DNA of 64,000 bases from a gamma proteobacterium endosymbiont of Lamellibrachia anaximandri (GCA_016756835.1 JAESPE010000007.1:1-64000), one strand, 5' to 3'; positions 37,232 to 48,093 are shown, counted from the stretch's first letter. A program made the numbers and translations. Notes: generated by a model not told the origin, from the sequence alone.

Positions 37232-37368
37232 GATGTTATTGCGATGTGGCTGGAATTTGGTTTACATCGCAATGAGGCTCCTTACCTTAAGAAAAGGGGA
37301 GGATGAGGACCGAAAAAGGTTCGCCAAATTCGTCGGGAACGAATTTGAACGGCCGCAGGTCGGCCTCT

Positions 37369-37416
37369 GGAGGGGTGGAGGGCAGGATGCCCGGAATCAT
37401 CCTCCCCCCTCTACCA
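37369..37416 (+). other. Shrunken tRNA-Tyr remnant
   Basis: Forty-eight bases that keep both ends of the tRNA-Tyr acceptor stem (GGAGGGG at 37369-37375 and CCCCTCT plus ACCA at 37406-37416) but have lost the D, anticodon and variable arms. The inside holds GGCAGGATGCCCGG, which resembles the -10 and discriminator of the tRNA promoter at 37124-37137, and TCCTCCCCCCT, which matches the tRNA 3' half. It looks like a decayed duplicate. The acceptor stem could still pair with one G-T wobble. Confidence 0.65.
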
Positions 37417-37464
37417 GATTTTGAAGTTGTAGCGGTTTTGGTGAACGAAGCGTCGCTTGGCTGC

Positions 37465-37538
37465 GCGGGTGTAGTTCAATGGTAGAACTTCAGCCTTCCA
37501 AGCTGAATACGTGGGTTCGATTCCCATCACCCGCTCCA
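37465..37538 (+). tRNA. tRNA-Gly (UCC)
   Basis: A 74-base cloverleaf with encoded CCA: acceptor GCGGGTG pairs with CACCCGC, the anticodon loop CTTCCAA gives TCC, and the T-loop is TTCGATT. It is part of the tRNA-Tyr, -Gly, -Thr, tuf order. Confidence 0.97.
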
Positions 37539-37634
37539 AATATAATGGGGGTCACATAACTCGGTGGTCGCCACGACGGCAGTGCCGCCGTTTAAATATG
37601 TTGTACGCCCGGCGGGACGGCAATAGAGAGTTTT

Positions 37635-37710
37635 GCCCAGATAGCTCAGTTGGTAGAGCACACCCTTGGTAAGGGTGAGGTCGGCAGTTCAAATCTGCTT
37701 CTGGGCTCCA
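37635..37710 (+). tRNA. tRNA-Thr (GGU)
   Basis: A 76-base cloverleaf with encoded CCA: acceptor GCCCAGA pairs with TCTGGGC, the anticodon loop TTGGTAA gives GGT, and the T-loop is TTCAAAT. It lies 70 bases before tuf and is likely transcribed with it. Confidence 0.97.
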
Positions 37711-37780
37711 GTTTGTCAAGGCGTGCGTAAGCGCGCGAATTTATCTTTGAAATAGTTAGAGAGACCTGGAGAGAAAACCA

Positions 37781-38971
37781 ATGTCTAAGGAAAAATTCGA
37801 ACGCACAAAACCGCACGTCAATGTGGGGACCATTGGTCACGTTGATCACGGCAAGACCACTTTGACGGCAGCGATCACGCTGGTGCAGGCCAAGAAGTTC
37901 GGCGGCGAGCAGAAGGCCTTCGATCAGATCGACAATGCTCCGGAAGAGCGTGAGCGTGGTATCACCATCGCCACCTCCCACGTTGAGTATGAGTCTGATA
38001 ACCGTCACTATGCGCACGTTGACTGCCCGGGACATGCTGACTACGTAAAGAACATGATCACAGGTGCGGCGCAGATGGACGGCGCAATCCTGGTGGTATC
38101 CGCAGCAGACGGCCCCATGCCCCAGACGCGTGAGCACATCCTGCTCTCCCGTCAGGTAGGCGTACCCTACATCATCGTCTACATGAACAAAGCGGACATG
38201 GTGGACGACGAAGAGCTGCTGGAACTGGTTGAGATGGAGATTCGTGAGCTGCTCGACAGCTACGACTTCCCTGGAGACGACACGCCGGTGATCATCGGTT
38301 CCGCGCTGAAGGCGCTGGAAGGTGACGATTCCGATATCGGTGCCGGCTCCATTGCTAAGTTGGTTGAGGCCCTGGACACCTACATTCCTGAGCCGGTGCG
38401 TGCGATTGACGGTGCATTTCTGATGCCGATCGAGGATGTCTTCTCGATCTCCGGTCGCGGCACGGTGGTAACCGGTCGTATTGAACGCGGCGTGGTCAAA
38501 GTGGGTGAAGAGATCGAGATCGTCGGAATCAAAGAGACCGCGAAGACCACCTGTACCGGTGTCGAGATGTTCCGCAAGCTGCTGGATCAGGGCGAAGCGG
38601 GGGACAACGTGGGTGTGCTGCTGCGCGGCACCAAGCGTGAAGAGGTTGAGCGTGGCCAGGTGCTGGCGCATCCGGGATCGATTACCCCGCACACTCACTT
38701 TGAGTGCGAAGTTTATGTATTGAGCAAGGACGAAGGTGGACGTCACACCCCGTTCTTTGCAAACTATCGTCCGCAGTTCTACTTTAGAACGACCGACGTG
38801 ACCGGTGCTTGCGATCTGCCTGAGGGCGTAGAGATGGTAATGCCTGGCGACAACGTAAAAATGACGGTAAAACTGATTGCGCCGATTGCGATGGAAGAAG
38901 GCCTGCGATTTGCTATCCGTGAGGGTGGTCGTACCGTAGGTGCCGGCGTTGTATCCAAGGTCATCGAGTAA
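37781..38971 (+). CDS. tuf: Elongation factor Tu
   Basis: A 396-residue translation GTPase that brings aminoacyl-tRNA to the ribosome. G motifs: [18 protein letters not shown] and NKAD; domains 2 and 3 follow. The tRNA genes upstream are those that precede tufB elsewhere, while rpsJ only seven bases downstream is the neighbour of tufA. No fusA, rpsG or rpsL is seen before it. Codon use is highly biased, as expected. A purine-rich site (GGAGAG) precedes the ATG. Confidence 0.98.
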   Translation: MSKEKFERTKPHVNVGTIGHVDHGKTTLTAAITLVQAKKFGGEQKAFDQIDNAPEERERGITIATSHVEYESDNRHYAHVDCPGHADYVKNMITGAAQMDGAILVVSAADGPMPQTREHILLSRQVGVPYIIVYMNKADMVDDEELLELVEMEIRELLDSYDFPGDDTPVIIGSALKALEGDDSDIGAGSIAKLVEALDTYIPEPVRAIDGAFLMPIEDVFSISGRGTVVTGRIERGVVKVGEEIEIVGIKETAKTTCTGVEMFRKLLDQGEAGDNVGVLLRGTKREEVERGQVLAHPGSITPHTHFECEVYVLSKDEGGRHTPFFANYRPQFYFRTTDVTGACDLPEGVEMVMPGDNVKMTVKLIAPIAMEEGLRFAIREGGRTVGAGVVSKVIE

Positions 38972-38977
38972 AAGATA

Positions 38978-39289
38978 ATGGCTAACCAGAGAATCCGTAT
39001 CCGTCTGAAGGCGTTTGATCATCGACTGATTGATCAGTCTGCCAGCGAAATCGTGGAGACAGCAAAGCGCACTGGTGCGCAGGTGCTGGGACCGATTCCA
39101 CTGCCGACGAAGAAAGAGCGGTTTACTGTGCTGATTTCACCGCACGTCAATAAAGATGCACGTGACCAGTACGAAATTCGCACCCATAAGCGTTTGATGG
39201 ACATCGTCGATCCAACCGATAAGACGGTTGACGCATTGATGAAGCTCGATCTGGCTGCTGGCGTTGATGTCCAGATCAAGTTGAACTGA
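38978..39289 (+). CDS. rpsJ: 30S ribosomal protein S10
   Basis: A 103-residue ribosomal and NusA/NusB antitermination protein (starts [19 protein letters not shown]). It begins only seven bases after the tuf stop, so the long leader through which L4 controls the S10 operon in E. coli has no room here. Confidence 0.97.
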   Translation: MANQRIRIRLKAFDHRLIDQSASEIVETAKRTGAQVLGPIPLPTKKERFTVLISPHVNKDARDQYEIRTHKRLMDIVDPTDKTVDALMKLDLAAGVDVQIKLN

Positions 39290-39300
39290 GGTTAAGAACC

Positions 39301-39951
39301 ATGGCGATTGGAGTAGTCGGCCGGAAGGCCGGAATGACTCGGGTGTTCACCGAAGAGGGCGTGTCAGTTCCTGTGACCGTCATCGAGGTTGAGCCCAATC
39401 GGGTTGCTCAACTTAAAACGAAAGATACTGATGGTTATCGTGCTGTTCAGGTAACTACAGGTAACCGCAAGGCTTCCCGCGTGAGTAAGCCGGTGGCTGG
39501 TCATCTATCTAAGGCTAGTTTAGAAGCCGGTCGTGGTTTCTGGGAATTTAGCCTGGAAGATGGCGAAGGCGAAGGCATCGTGATCGGTTCTGAAATCAAG
39601 GCCGATATCTTTGAGGCCGGACAACTGGTCGATGTACGTGGCCGCACTCAGGGTAAAGGTTTTCAGGGCGGAGTTAAGCGGCATCACTTCCATATGCAGG
39701 ATGCCACGCACGGTAACTCGATCTCGCATCGTGCGCCGGGTTCCATTGGCCAATGCCAAACCCCCGGCCGTGTCTTCAAAGGTAAGAAGATGGCGGGCCA
39801 CATGGGTGACAAGCAGCGCTGCCAGCAGAATCTGGAAGTCGTTCGGGTCGATGGCGAGCGCAACCTGCTGTTGGTGAAGGGTTCCGTGCCCGGCTCCAAA
39901 GGTGGTGACGTTGTCATCGTGCCTGCGGTGAAGATGAAGAACAAAGGGTGA
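39301..39951 (+). CDS. rplC: 50S ribosomal protein L3
   Basis: A 216-residue protein with the L3 motif [19 protein letters not shown] near residue 160. It is an early assembly protein near the peptidyl-transferase centre. The gap to rpsJ is 11 bases, and rplD begins close to its stop. Confidence 0.97.
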   Translation: MAIGVVGRKAGMTRVFTEEGVSVPVTVIEVEPNRVAQLKTKDTDGYRAVQVTTGNRKASRVSKPVAGHLSKASLEAGRGFWEFSLEDGEGEGIVIGSEIKADIFEAGQLVDVRGRTQGKGFQGGVKRHHFHMQDATHGNSISHRAPGSIGQCQTPGRVFKGKKMAGHMGDKQRCQQNLEVVRVDGERNLLLVKGSVPGSKGGDVVIVPAVKMKNKG

Positions 39952-39956
39952 ATCTG

Positions 39957-40571
39957 ATGGATCTGAATGTAACTTCTGCTGGCGGCGACGCGCAGACGAT
40001 CCAGGTATCCGATGATGTATTCGGTGCTGCGTATAACGAGGGCCTGGTTCACCAGGTTGTCACTGCCCACATGGCAGCGGCTCGGGCTGGAACCAAGGCG
40101 CAGAAAAATCGCGCGGCAGTTCGCGGCGGCGGAGCCAAACCCTGGCGTCAGAAAGGTACGGGTCGTGCTCGAAGCGGCACCATTCGCAGCCCCATCTGGC
40201 GCTCCGGTGGTGTGACGTTTGCAGCCTCCCCGCGCAACTTTGCGCAGAAGGTCAACCGTAAGATGTATCGCGGTGCGATTCGCTCTATTTTGTCCGAGCT
40301 GGTGCGCCAGGAGCGTTTCGTTACCGTCAATGAGTTTGCTGTTTCGGCGCCCAAGACTAAAGAGCTTGCCGGCAAACTGAAAGAGATGAATCTGAAAGAT
40401 GTGCTGGTCGTTGCAGAGAATCCTGATGAGAATCTCTATCTGGCGGCGCGCAACCTTTATGGTGTCGATGTTCGCGATGTGAATGAGATCGACCCGGTCA
40501 GTCTCGTTGCCTATGAAAAGGTTCTGATGACTGAAGGTGCAGTGAAAAAGATTGAGGAGCGCCTGGCATGA
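39957..40571 (+). CDS. rplD: 50S ribosomal protein L4
   Basis: A 204-residue protein with the conserved tunnel loop [16 protein letters not shown]. In enterobacteria it also represses the S10 operon. The ATG at 39957 is preferred over an in-frame GTG at 39948 because of the GGGTG site upstream. Its stop overlaps the rplW start (ATGA). Confidence 0.95.
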   Translation: MDLNVTSAGGDAQTIQVSDDVFGAAYNEGLVHQVVTAHMAAARAGTKAQKNRAAVRGGGAKPWRQKGTGRARSGTIRSPIWRSGGVTFAASPRNFAQKVNRKMYRGAIRSILSELVRQERFVTVNEFAVSAPKTKELAGKLKEMNLKDVLVVAENPDENLYLAARNLYGVDVRDVNEIDPVSLVAYEKVLMTEGAVKKIEERLA

Positions 40572-40864
40572 ACAATGAACGTCTTATGAAGGTTCTGCTG
40601 AGCCCACTGGTTTCTGAGAAGAGTGCAAACGCGGCGGATGCAAATCGCCAGTTTACCTTCCAGGTTGCCACTGATGCGACCAAACGCGAAATCGCCAAGG
40701 CGGTTGAAAAGATGTTTGATGTCGAAGTCGAGCGGGTCCAGGTGGTTAATGTAAAAGGTAAGGCCAAGCGATTTGGTGCTATGCAGGGTCGCCGTTCCGA
40801 TTGGAAGAAGGCCTACGTTAAGCTCAAGCCCGGCAGTGATATCGACTTCGCCGGCGGCGCCTGA
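40568..40864 (+). CDS. rplW: 50S ribosomal protein L23
   Basis: A 98-residue protein at the tunnel exit, where trigger factor and SRP dock. Family motifs [18 protein letters not shown] and [18 protein letters not shown] are seen. It overlaps rplD by four bases. Confidence 0.96.
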   Translation: MNNERLMKVLLSPLVSEKSANAADANRQFTFQVATDATKREIAKAVEKMFDVEVERVQVVNVKGKAKRFGAMQGRRSDWKKAYVKLKPGSDIDFAGGA

Positions 40865-40887
40865 GTTAATTAAACGGGATTGGAATA

Positions 40888-41715
40888 ATGGCAATCGTTA
40901 AAACAAAACCGACCTCACCAGGTCGCCGCTTTGTTGTAAAAGTGGTCAATACGGGGCTGCATAAAGGCGCTCCCTATAGCCCGTTGCTCGCAAAGAAGAG
41001 CAAGACTGGCGGTCGTAATAATAACGGTCGCATCACTACGCGTCATCGTGGTGGTGGCCACAAGCAGCGCTATCGTATTATCGATTTCAAGCGCAATAAA
41101 GAGGGTGTCTCCGCCGTTGTTGAGCGTCTTGAGTATGATCCGAATCGTACCGCGCATATCGCTTTGATTCGCTATGAGGACGGTCAGCGTTCATACATTA
41201 TTGCGCCACATGGCCTTAAGGCCGGCGACGAAGTGCGTTCCGGTGCTGATGCGCCGATCGGCGTAGGAAACTGCCTGCCGCTGCGCAACATGCCGATGGG
41301 TTCGGTGGTGCATTGTATTGAGATGAAGCCGGGCAAGGGTGCGCAGTTGGCACGTTCTGCCGGTGCTTCAGTTCAGTTGATTGCTCGTGAAGGTGATTAT
41401 GCGACCATTCGTCTCCGCTCCGGTGAGATGCGAAAGGTTCCCGCTGACTGTCGGGCAGTAATGGGTGAAGTCTCCAATCCTGAGCATAGTCTCCGTTCAC
41501 TCGGAAAGGCCGGCGCGACGCGCTGGAGAGGTGTTCGTCCCACCGTTCGCGGTGTTGTGATGAATCCTGTGGATCACCCGCATGGTGGTGGTGAGGGTCG
41601 TACATCAGGAGGCCGTCATCCGGTTTCACCCTGGGGTATGCCGACGAAGGGTTACAAAACCCGAACCAACAAGCGTACCGACAAGATGATTGTTCGTCGT
41701 CGGAACCGTAAGTAA
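40888..41715 (+). CDS. rplB: 50S ribosomal protein L2
   Basis: A 275-residue protein needed for subunit joining and the peptidyl-transferase centre. The signature [15 protein letters not shown] with the key His is intact near residue 225. The C-terminus is strongly basic. Confidence 0.98.
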   Translation: MAIVKTKPTSPGRRFVVKVVNTGLHKGAPYSPLLAKKSKTGGRNNNGRITTRHRGGGHKQRYRIIDFKRNKEGVSAVVERLEYDPNRTAHIALIRYEDGQRSYIIAPHGLKAGDEVRSGADAPIGVGNCLPLRNMPMGSVVHCIEMKPGKGAQLARSAGASVQLIAREGDYATIRLRSGEMRKVPADCRAVMGEVSNPEHSLRSLGKAGATRWRGVRPTVRGVVMNPVDHPHGGGEGRTSGGRHPVSPWGMPTKGYKTRTNKRTDKMIVRRRNRK

Positions 41716-41735
41716 TTAAATTAGGGGTTAGTGTC

Positions 41736-42008
41736 GTGCCACGTTCAATTCGCAAAGGCCCGTTTGTCGATCATCACCTGGCGAAAAAGGTGGAAGAGGC
41801 AGTAGCGCAGAATAATAAGCGCCCAATCAAAACCTGGTCCCGCAGGTCCATGGTTTTGCCTGAGATGGTGGGGCTTACCATAGCAATACACAATGGTCGC
41901 CAACATGTTCCGGTCATTATTTCCGAGAACATGGTTGGACATAAGCTCGGTGAGTTCGCGCTGACCCGTACTTATCGGGGTCATACTGCCGATAAGAAGT
42001 CCAGGTAA
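41736..42008 (+). CDS. rpsS: 30S ribosomal protein S19
   Basis: A 90-residue protein that starts [15 protein letters not shown] and binds the head of the small subunit. The start codon is GTG at 41736, with the site TTAGGGGT upstream; no ATG fits the family start. Confidence 0.96.
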   Translation: MPRSIRKGPFVDHHLAKKVEEAVAQNNKRPIKTWSRRSMVLPEMVGLTIAIHNGRQHVPVIISENMVGHKLGEFALTRTYRGHTADKKSR

Positions 42009-42020
42009 GAGGAATTCATA

Positions 42021-42353
42021 ATGCAGGCAACAGCAAAATTGCGTCATGCACGTATGTCGGCCCAGAAGGGGCGTCTGGTTGCAGATCAGGTTCGAGGGCT
42101 CCCAGTCGAGCAGGCACTGAACATTCTTGCTTTCAGCAAGAAGCAAGGTGCCGTCCTGGTGAAGAAGGTTCTCGAATCCGCTATCGCCAACGCAGAGCAC
42201 AATGAAGGGGCGGATATCGACGAGCTCAAGGTTGCAGTGATTGGTGTGGACGAAGGTCCAACCATGAAACGCATCAGAGCACGGGCGAAAGGCCGTGCCT
42301 CCCGAATTCTAAAACGCACCAGTCACATTACCGTGACTGTCGCCGACAAGTAA
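42021..42353 (+). CDS. rplV: 50S ribosomal protein L22
   Basis: A 110-residue protein that lines the exit tunnel; its beta-hairpin loop with [15 protein letters not shown] is present. The AGAGGA site precedes the ATG. Confidence 0.96.
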   Translation: MQATAKLRHARMSAQKGRLVADQVRGLPVEQALNILAFSKKQGAVLVKKVLESAIANAEHNEGADIDELKVAVIGVDEGPTMKRIRARAKGRASRILKRTSHITVTVADK

Positions 42354-42371
42354 CAGGTTAGAGAGGCCGAT

Positions 42372-43055
42372 ATGGGTCAGAAAGTACATCCTACCGGAAT
42401 ACGTCTGGGCATTGTTAAGGACTGGACTTCCAAGTGGTACGCGGATTCAAAGCAGTTCCCTGATCTGCTGAATATGGATCTTAAGGTTCGTGCATTCCTG
42501 AAGAAACGCCTGGCGCAGTCTTCAGTCAGCAGGATCCAGGTCGATCGGCCAGCCAAGAATGCCCACATTACCGTTCACACAGCGCGTCCTGGTCTTGTGA
42601 TCGGTAAGAAAGGCGAGGATATCGATAAGCTGCGCGCTGTGGTATCCGACATGATGGGAATTCCGGTGCATATCAGCATCGAAGAGATCCGCAAGCCTGA
42701 ACTCGATGCCCAATTGGTCGCCGAGGGCGTTGCGCAGCAGCTGGAGCGCCGCGTCATGTTCCGTCGGGCAATGAAGCGTTCGGTTCAAAATGCCATGCGA
42801 CTCGGTGCCGAAGGTATCAAGATAAACATCGGTGGTCGCCTGAATGGCGCGGAAATTGCCCGTAGTGAGTGGTACCGTGAAGGCCGCGTTCCGCTACACA
42901 CATTGCGCGCCGATATCGACTACGGTTTCGCTGAGGCGAATACCACCTACGGTATCATCGGTGTCAAGGTATGGATTTTTAAGGGCGAGATTTTTGGTGA
43001 CGGCGAACTCGCTGAAGCTGCACCAAAAACAAAACCCGGCGCGAAGAGGTCGTAA
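42372..43055 (+). CDS. rpsC: 30S ribosomal protein S3
   Basis: A 227-residue protein with a KH domain ([16 protein letters not shown] near 70) and the C-terminal S3 domain ([16 protein letters not shown]). With S4 and S5 it forms the mRNA entry and helicase centre. It ends three bases before rplP. Confidence 0.97.
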   Translation: MGQKVHPTGIRLGIVKDWTSKWYADSKQFPDLLNMDLKVRAFLKKRLAQSSVSRIQVDRPAKNAHITVHTARPGLVIGKKGEDIDKLRAVVSDMMGIPVHISIEEIRKPELDAQLVAEGVAQQLERRVMFRRAMKRSVQNAMRLGAEGIKINIGGRLNGAEIARSEWYREGRVPLHTLRADIDYGFAEANTTYGIIGVKVWIFKGEIFGDGELAEAAPKTKPGAKRS

Positions 43056-43058
43056 TCG

Positions 43059-43472
43059 ATGTTGCAGCCAAAACGAACAAAATTCCGCAAACAGCACAAG
43101 GGTCGAAACCGTGGCCTTGCGGTCACCGGTAGCAGCGTCTCTTTTGGTGAGTTCGGTCTGAAATCAACCGGGCGCGGTCGTATTACCGCTCGCCAGATAG
43201 AGGCAGCGCGTCGAGCCATTACCCGTCATGTAAAGCGTGGCGGAAATATGTGGATACGGGTGTTTCCTGACAAACCAATTACAAAGAAACCTTTGGAAGT
43301 TCGTCAGGGTAAAGGTAAAGGTAATGTGGAGTACTGGGTGGCGCAGATCCAGCCCGGCCGCATGCTCTATGAAATCGAAGGCATTTCGGAAGAGCTGGCT
43401 CGTGAGGCGTTTGCGTTGGCATCAGCCAAGCTGCCGGTTCCCACTACATTCGTGAAACGGACGGTGATGTGA
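43059..43472 (+). CDS. rplP: 50S ribosomal protein L16
   Basis: A 137-residue protein near the A-site that organises tRNA binding. It starts [17 protein letters not shown], the family start, and includes [18 protein letters not shown], which holds the Arg that is hydroxylated in some bacteria. Confidence 0.97.
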   Translation: MLQPKRTKFRKQHKGRNRGLAVTGSSVSFGEFGLKSTGRGRITARQIEAARRAITRHVKRGGNMWIRVFPDKPITKKPLEVRQGKGKGNVEYWVAQIQPGRMLYEIEGISEELAREAFALASAKLPVPTTFVKRTVM

Positions 43473-43672
43473 TGAATGCGAACGAATTGCGTGAAAAGTC
43501 CACTGAGGAGTTGAACGTTGCTCTTGAAGAGTTGCAGAAAGAGCAGTTCAATCTGCGTATGCAGAAGGGCACCGGTCAGTTGGCGCGTCCCGATCGTATG
43601 AATACGGTTCGTAAGGATATCGCGCGTGTTAAAACAGTTATGAATGAACAGAAATCGGGCAGCGCATCATGA
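43472..43672 (+). CDS. rpmC: 50S ribosomal protein L29
   Basis: A 66-residue two-helix protein near the tunnel exit ([20 protein letters not shown]). Its ATG overlaps the rplP stop by one base (TGATG); an in-frame GTG three bases earlier is a possible but less likely start. Confidence 0.94.
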   Translation: MNANELREKSTEELNVALEELQKEQFNLRMQKGTGQLARPDRMNTVRKDIARVKTVMNEQKSGSAS

Positions 43673-43929
43673 GCGAACAGGCAGCCAGTAACCGCACTCT
43701 AGTTGGCCAAGTCGTCAGCAGTGCAATGGATAAATCCATTACCGTTTCGATTGAGCGTCAGGTGAAACATCCGCTCTATGGAAAATACATACGTCGTTCC
43801 ACGAAAGTGCACGCGCACGATGAGAGCAACGAATGCAACCAGGGTGATACGGTGATGGTCGAACAGTGCCGACCCTTGTCAAAGACAAAGAAGTGGCGGC
43901 TGGTAAAGGTTATCGAGCGCGCCAGCTGA
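43669..43929 (+). CDS. rpsQ: 30S ribosomal protein S17
   Basis: An 86-residue OB-fold protein that binds 16S rRNA early in assembly. The motif [20 protein letters not shown] is clear. It overlaps rpmC by four bases (ATGA). Confidence 0.96.
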   Translation: MSEQAASNRTLVGQVVSSAMDKSITVSIERQVKHPLYGKYIRRSTKVHAHDESNECNQGDTVMVEQCRPLSKTKKWRLVKVIERAS

Positions 43930-43982
43930 TCGGTAGGCAAAATATTTTGCCGACAGAGATTAATACTATTTAGGGCAGAACC

Positions 43983-44351
43983 ATGATTCAGATGCAGACA
44001 AGCCTGAATGTTGCCGATAACAGCGGCGCAAAGCGGGTTCAGTGCATAAAGGTACTGGGCGGTTCGCACCGTCGATACGCCGGAATTGGCGATATCATTA
44101 AGGTTAGCGTGAAGGATGCGATCCCTCGCGGCAAGGTTAAGAAAGGCGACGTCTACAATGCAGTTGTCGTGCGCACGAAAAAAGGTGTGCGTCGTCCTGA
44201 CGGTTCCGTGATTCGATTTGATACCAATTCTGCTGTACTGCTGAATGCTCAGTTGCAGCCGATTGGTACTCGTATCTTCGGACCCGTTACCCGTGAATTA
44301 CGGAGCGAGCGATTCATGAAGATCATTTCGCTTGCACCAGAGGTTTTGTGA
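43983..44351 (+). CDS. rplN: 50S ribosomal protein L14
   Basis: A 122-residue protein with the start [17 protein letters not shown] and [14 protein letters not shown] motif. It forms an intersubunit bridge with 16S rRNA and is the site where RsfS acts. A 53-base gap separates it from rpsQ, the boundary of the S10 and spc operons in E. coli. Confidence 0.97.
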   Translation: MIQMQTSLNVADNSGAKRVQCIKVLGGSHRRYAGIGDIIKVSVKDAIPRGKVKKGDVYNAVVVRTKKGVRRPDGSVIRFDTNSAVLLNAQLQPIGTRIFGPVTRELRSERFMKIISLAPEVL

Positions 44352-44361
44352 GGCGGCAGAC

Positions 44362-44682
44362 ATGGCAAACAAGATTAAGAAGGGCGACGAAGTTATCGTC
44401 GTCGCGGGTAAAGACAAGGGTAAACGCGGGACCGTCATTCGTATGATGGAAAACGGGCGTATCGTTGTCGAAAATATCAACATGGCGAAGAAGCACACCA
44501 AGCCAAACCCTAATAAGGGTGAGCCTGGTGGCATTCTCGATAAGGAGATGCCTTTGCATATCTCCAACGTTGCCCTGTTCAATCCCGCGAGCGGAAAGGG
44601 TGACCGTGCCGGCTTCAAGACGCTTGAAGACGGTAAAAAGGTTCGAGTGTTCAAATCCAGCGGCGAAGTCGTAGATATCTGA
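44362..44682 (+). CDS. rplX: 50S ribosomal protein L24
   Basis: A 106-residue assembly-initiator protein with a KOW motif ([18 protein letters not shown]). The ATG at 44362 is chosen; an upstream ATG would overlap rplN and add a nonconserved start. Confidence 0.95.
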   Translation: MANKIKKGDEVIVVAGKDKGKRGTVIRMMENGRIVVENINMAKKHTKPNPNKGEPGGILDKEMPLHISNVALFNPASGKGDRAGFKTLEDGKKVRVFKSSGEVVDI

Positions 44683-44695
44683 GGCAAGTCCGGCA

Positions 44696-45235
44696 ATGGC
44701 AAGATTACAGCAACAGTACACTGACACTGTTGTCCAGCAGTTGATGGACAAGTTTCAGTTCCAGAGCATTATGCAGGTACCGCGCATCACCAAGATTACC
44801 CTTAATATGGGTGTTGGTGAGGCCATCGGCGATAAAAAGATCCTTGAGTTCGCAGTGAACGATATGGAGAAAATTGCCGGTCAGAAAGCGATTATCACTT
44901 ATGCGCGTAAGTCCATCGCAGGTTTCAAGGTCCGCGAAGGCTGGCCGATTGGGTGTAAGGTGACTCTGCGCAAAGAGCGCATGTATGAGTTTCTTGATCG
45001 CCTGATCAATGTAGCAATTCCGCGTATTCGGGATTTCCGTGGTATGAACGGAAAATCCTTCGATGGTCGTGGAAACTACAGCATGGGCGTGGCGGAGCAG
45101 ATCATGTTCCCGGAGATCGATTACGATAAAATCGATAAGCTGCGTGGGCTTGATATTACGATTACCACCACTGCACGTACCGATGAAGAGGGACGTGCAC
45201 TGCTGGAAGCCTTTAAGTTTCCCTTTAAGAACTGA
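44696..45235 (+). CDS. rplE: 50S ribosomal protein L5
   Basis: A 179-residue 5S rRNA-binding protein, with motifs [15 protein letters not shown] and [20 protein letters not shown]. It forms part of the central protuberance and touches P-site tRNA. Confidence 0.97.
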   Translation: MARLQQQYTDTVVQQLMDKFQFQSIMQVPRITKITLNMGVGEAIGDKKILEFAVNDMEKIAGQKAIITYARKSIAGFKVREGWPIGCKVTLRKERMYEFLDRLINVAIPRIRDFRGMNGKSFDGRGNYSMGVAEQIMFPEIDYDKIDKLRGLDITITTTARTDEEGRALLEAFKFPFKN

Positions 45236-45243
45236 GTTTCGAT

Positions 45244-45549
45244 ATGGCAAAAAAGAGCATGATTGCACGCGAGAACAAGCGTGCCCGCACCGTAGCCAAG
45301 TATGCAGTCAGGCGTGAAGCGCTGAAGGCTGTCATAAAGAATGCTGACAGCACCTATGAAGAGGTTGAAGCAGCCGTTCTCAAGCTGCAGAAGATGCCTC
45401 GCGATGCCAGTGTTTCTCGGAAACACAACCGCTGCCGGATCACTGGTCGTCCCCATGGATTCTATCGTAAGTTCGGTCTTAGCCGTAACAAGCTGCGGGA
45501 AGCGGCTATGCGCGGAGATGTTCCTGGACTTGTGAAGGCAAGCTGGTAG
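45244..45549 (+). CDS. rpsN: 30S ribosomal protein S14, zinc-free form
   Basis: A 101-residue protein of the long form without a zinc ribbon: only one Cys (in [20 protein letters not shown]) and no CxxC pairs. It binds the head of the small subunit. An 88-base gap follows before rpsH. Confidence 0.96.
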   Translation: MAKKSMIARENKRARTVAKYAVRREALKAVIKNADSTYEEVEAAVLKLQKMPRDASVSRKHNRCRITGRPHGFYRKFGLSRNKLREAAMRGDVPGLVKASW

Positions 45550-45637
45550 AATACGCCGCTTTCTCCGGGCATTTTTGCCGGGATTAACTATATTTGGGTA
45601 TCGCGTCGCAAAGACGGACTGACCCCAGGAGCTCGAA

Positions 45638-46033
45638 ATGAGTATGTCAGATCCCATTGCGGATTTGCTCACCCGTGTCCGTAACGGACAATCGGCAAAT
45701 AAGACTTCAGTCAGACTGCCGGCATCCAAGCAGAAAATTGCAATCGCCAACCTCCTGAAAGACGAAGGTTATGTGCAGGATGTCAAGATGGACGAGAGTG
45801 CATCCAAGCCGACCATGGTTGTGGATCTGCGATATTTTGAAGGGCGTCCTGTTATCGACCTGATTAAACGGGTAAGTCGTCCTGGTCTGCGCATTTATAA
45901 AGGCTGCGGTGATCTTCCCAAGGTGCGTAACGGTTTGGGTATCGCAATCATCTCCACCTCGAAAGGCATAATGACCGATCGTGCTGCCCGCGCTGCGGGA
46001 CAGGGCGGCGAAGTCATCGCTGTCGTCGCGTAA
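45638..46033 (+). CDS. rpsH: 30S ribosomal protein S8
   Basis: A 131-residue protein that binds helix 21 of 16S rRNA and in E. coli represses the spc operon. It starts [18 protein letters not shown]. The site CCAGGAG supports the first ATG; a second ATG six bases on is possible. Confidence 0.96.
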   Translation: MSMSDPIADLLTRVRNGQSANKTSVRLPASKQKIAIANLLKDEGYVQDVKMDESASKPTMVVDLRYFEGRPVIDLIKRVSRPGLRIYKGCGDLPKVRNGLGIAIISTSKGIMTDRAARAAGQGGEVIAVVA

Positions 46034-46046
46034 GGGGTGTAAGAAG

Positions 46047-46580
46047 ATGTCTCGTATAGCAAAAAGTCCAATTTCACTGCCGTCGGGTGTTGAAGTCAAG
46101 CTGGATGGTCAGAGTGTCTCTGTCAAGGGTCCCAAAGGCTCGATGGAGTTGCTCGTGAACGATCTGGTGGCAATCAATCAGAATGATGGCGTTGTCAACG
46201 TCTCTCCCAAGCAGGAAGACAAGTCTTCCTGGGCGATGGCCGGCACGATGCGCGCGCTCATTAACAATCTTGTTACAGGTGTCACTCAAGGGTTTGAGCG
46301 TAAGCTCGAGCTCGTCGGTGTTGGTTATCGTGCTCAGGCCAAGGGTAAAGTGCTCAATCTGAGTCTCGGTTTTTCCCATCCTGTGGAATATCCGGTGCCG
46401 GAGGGTATTGAAATAGCAACACCCTCACAAACTGAGATTGTTGTTTCGGGTACAGATAAACAGCTGGTTGGTCAGGTTGCGGCTGAAGTTCGCGCGTACC
46501 GTCCGCCGGAGCCTTACAAAGGCAAAGGCGTCCGTTATTCTGACGAACATGTGGTTCGTAAAGAAGCCAAGAAGAAATAG
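46047..46580 (+). CDS. rplF: 50S ribosomal protein L6
   Basis: A 177-residue two-domain protein near the factor-binding site. It starts [19 protein letters not shown] and ends with the rRNA-binding motif [16 protein letters not shown]. The start at 46047 matches the family. Confidence 0.97.
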   Translation: MSRIAKSPISLPSGVEVKLDGQSVSVKGPKGSMELLVNDLVAINQNDGVVNVSPKQEDKSSWAMAGTMRALINNLVTGVTQGFERKLELVGVGYRAQAKGKVLNLSLGFSHPVEYPVPEGIEIATPSQTEIVVSGTDKQLVGQVAAEVRAYRPPEPYKGKGVRYSDEHVVRKEAKKK

Positions 46581-46589
46581 GGTTAAACG

Positions 46590-46946
46590 ATGGATAAGAA
46601 ACAATCTCGTCTACGTCGTAGTCGTCGGACTCGCGCAAAGATTCGTGAACTGGGCGTCCATCGTCTGGCCATTCACCGTACGCCAAAGCATATCTATGCG
46701 CAGGTCATTGCACCTACTGGCTCCGAAGTCCTGGTGAGCGCTTCCACTCTGGATAAGGGTGTTCGAGGTGAGCTCTCAGGCGCGAGCGGTAATGCGGCGG
46801 CTGCCTCTGTAGTTGGTAAATATATCGCTGAAAGGGCGAAAGAGGCAGGTATCGAGCAGGTTGCATTTGATCGCTCGGGTTTTCGTTATCACGGTCGCGT
46901 AAAGGCCTTGGCTGATGCGGCGCGCGAAGCCGGTCTGCAATTTTAA
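46590..46946 (+). CDS. rplR: 50S ribosomal protein L18
   Basis: A 118-residue 5S rRNA-binding protein with a basic N-terminus ([18 protein letters not shown]) and the ending [20 protein letters not shown]. It acts with L5 and 5S rRNA in the central protuberance. Confidence 0.97.
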   Translation: MDKKQSRLRRSRRTRAKIRELGVHRLAIHRTPKHIYAQVIAPTGSEVLVSASTLDKGVRGELSGASGNAAAASVVGKYIAERAKEAGIEQVAFDRSGFRYHGRVKALADAAREAGLQF

Positions 46947-46958
46947 GGGTTCGAGGTT

Positions 46959-47465
46959 ATGGCAAATTATAATGCAAAGCCGGAAGGCGATGATCTGCTT
47001 GAAAAGCTTATTAACGTCAACCGTGTCGCCAAGGTTGTCAAAGGTGGTCGCCAGTTCGGCTTCTCTGCTCTGACCGTGGTCGGCGACGGAGAGGGGCGTG
47101 TTGGTTTTGGTACCGGCAAGGCCCGCGAAGTGCCGATTGCCATCCAAAAAGCGATGGAAACTGCTCGCAAGAACATGGTTTCCGTCAAGATGAACGGCAA
47201 CACGCTGCAGTATCCGATAATCGGCCGCCACGGCGCCGCCAAGGTCTATATGCAGCCTGCATCTGAAGGTACAGGTATCATCGCGGGGGGCGCCATGCGT
47301 GCTGTCTTCGAGGTGGTTGGTGTGCAAAATGTGTTGGCGAAATGTATCGGCACGAACAATCCGATGAATGTAGTCCGCGCGACGATCAATGGTCTGAAAG
47401 AGATGGCTGATGCTGAATCGGCTGCAGCCAAGCGCGGCAAGACTGTCGAAGAGATTCTGGGGTAA
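46959..47465 (+). CDS. rpsE: 30S ribosomal protein S5
   Basis: A 168-residue protein with the double-strand RNA-binding domain ([19 protein letters not shown]) and the loop [18 protein letters not shown]. It affects decoding accuracy and mRNA unwinding. Confidence 0.97.
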   Translation: MANYNAKPEGDDLLEKLINVNRVAKVVKGGRQFGFSALTVVGDGEGRVGFGTGKAREVPIAIQKAMETARKNMVSVKMNGNTLQYPIIGRHGAAKVYMQPASEGTGIIAGGAMRAVFEVVGVQNVLAKCIGTNNPMNVVRATINGLKEMADAESAAAKRGKTVEEILG

Positions 47466-47468
47466 CTC

Positions 47469-47657
47469 ATGTCTGACAAGAAAATGATGCAGGTCACTTT
47501 GGTGCGAAGCATGAACGGACGACTGGCCAGCCACAAGGCTTGTGTGCGTGGCTTGGGATTGCGCCGTATGCACCAGACGGTCGAAGTTGAAGACACGCCT
47601 TGTACCCGCGGTATGGTGAACAAGGTTTCCTATATGGTTAAGGTCGAGGAGTCCTGA
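47469..47657 (+). CDS. rpmD: 50S ribosomal protein L30
   Basis: A 62-residue protein ([20 protein letters not shown] and [13 protein letters not shown]). It starts three bases after rpsE and ends two bases before rplO. Confidence 0.95.
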   Translation: MSDKKMMQVTLVRSMNGRLASHKACVRGLGLRRMHQTVEVEDTPCTRGMVNKVSYMVKVEES

Positions 47658-47658
47658 A

Positions 47659-48093
47659 ATGCGACTTAATGGTTTACAGCCTGCTGAAGGCAGTAAGTCT
47701 GTCAAAAAACGCGTTGGGCGCGGTGTTGGCAGTGGTCTCGGCAAGACCTGTGGTCGTGGCCACAAGGGGCAGAAATCCCGTAATGGCGGCTTCCACAAGG
47801 TTGGATTCGAAGGTGGTCAGATGCCATTGCAGCGTCGGCTTCCCAAGGTTGGATTTAGCTCCAGGATCGGCATGGTAACTGCTGAAGTGCGTTTGAGCGA
47901 GCTGGCCAAGATCGAGGGCGAATCAGTTGATCTGGAGACGTTGAAGAAGGCCGGTGTTATCACCAAGGTGATTCGACGTGCCAAGATCGTTGCTTCCGGC
48001 TCGATCGAACGCGCCGTCACCGTGAAAGGCATTGGTGTAACCAAGGGTGCTCGTGCCGCTATCGAAGCGGCTGGCGGCAAGGTCGAGGACTAA
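47659..48093 (+). CDS. rplO: 50S ribosomal protein L15
   Basis: A 144-residue protein with a long basic Gly-rich N-terminus ([20 protein letters not shown]) that enters the core of 23S rRNA, and a globular C-terminal domain. It is joined directly to secY. Confidence 0.97.
   Translation: MRLNGLQPAEGSKSVKKRVGRGVGSGLGKTCGRGHKGQKSRNGGFHKVGFEGGQMPLQRRLPKVGFSSRIGMVTAEVRLSELAKIEGESVDLETLKKAGVITKVIRRAKIVASGSIERAVTVKGIGVTKGARAAIEAAGGKVED

Noticed and set aside
37646-39022. Long minus-strand open frame (458 codons) opposite tuf
   Set aside because: It mirrors the strongly biased codons of tuf, has no family features and covers the tRNA-Thr gene.
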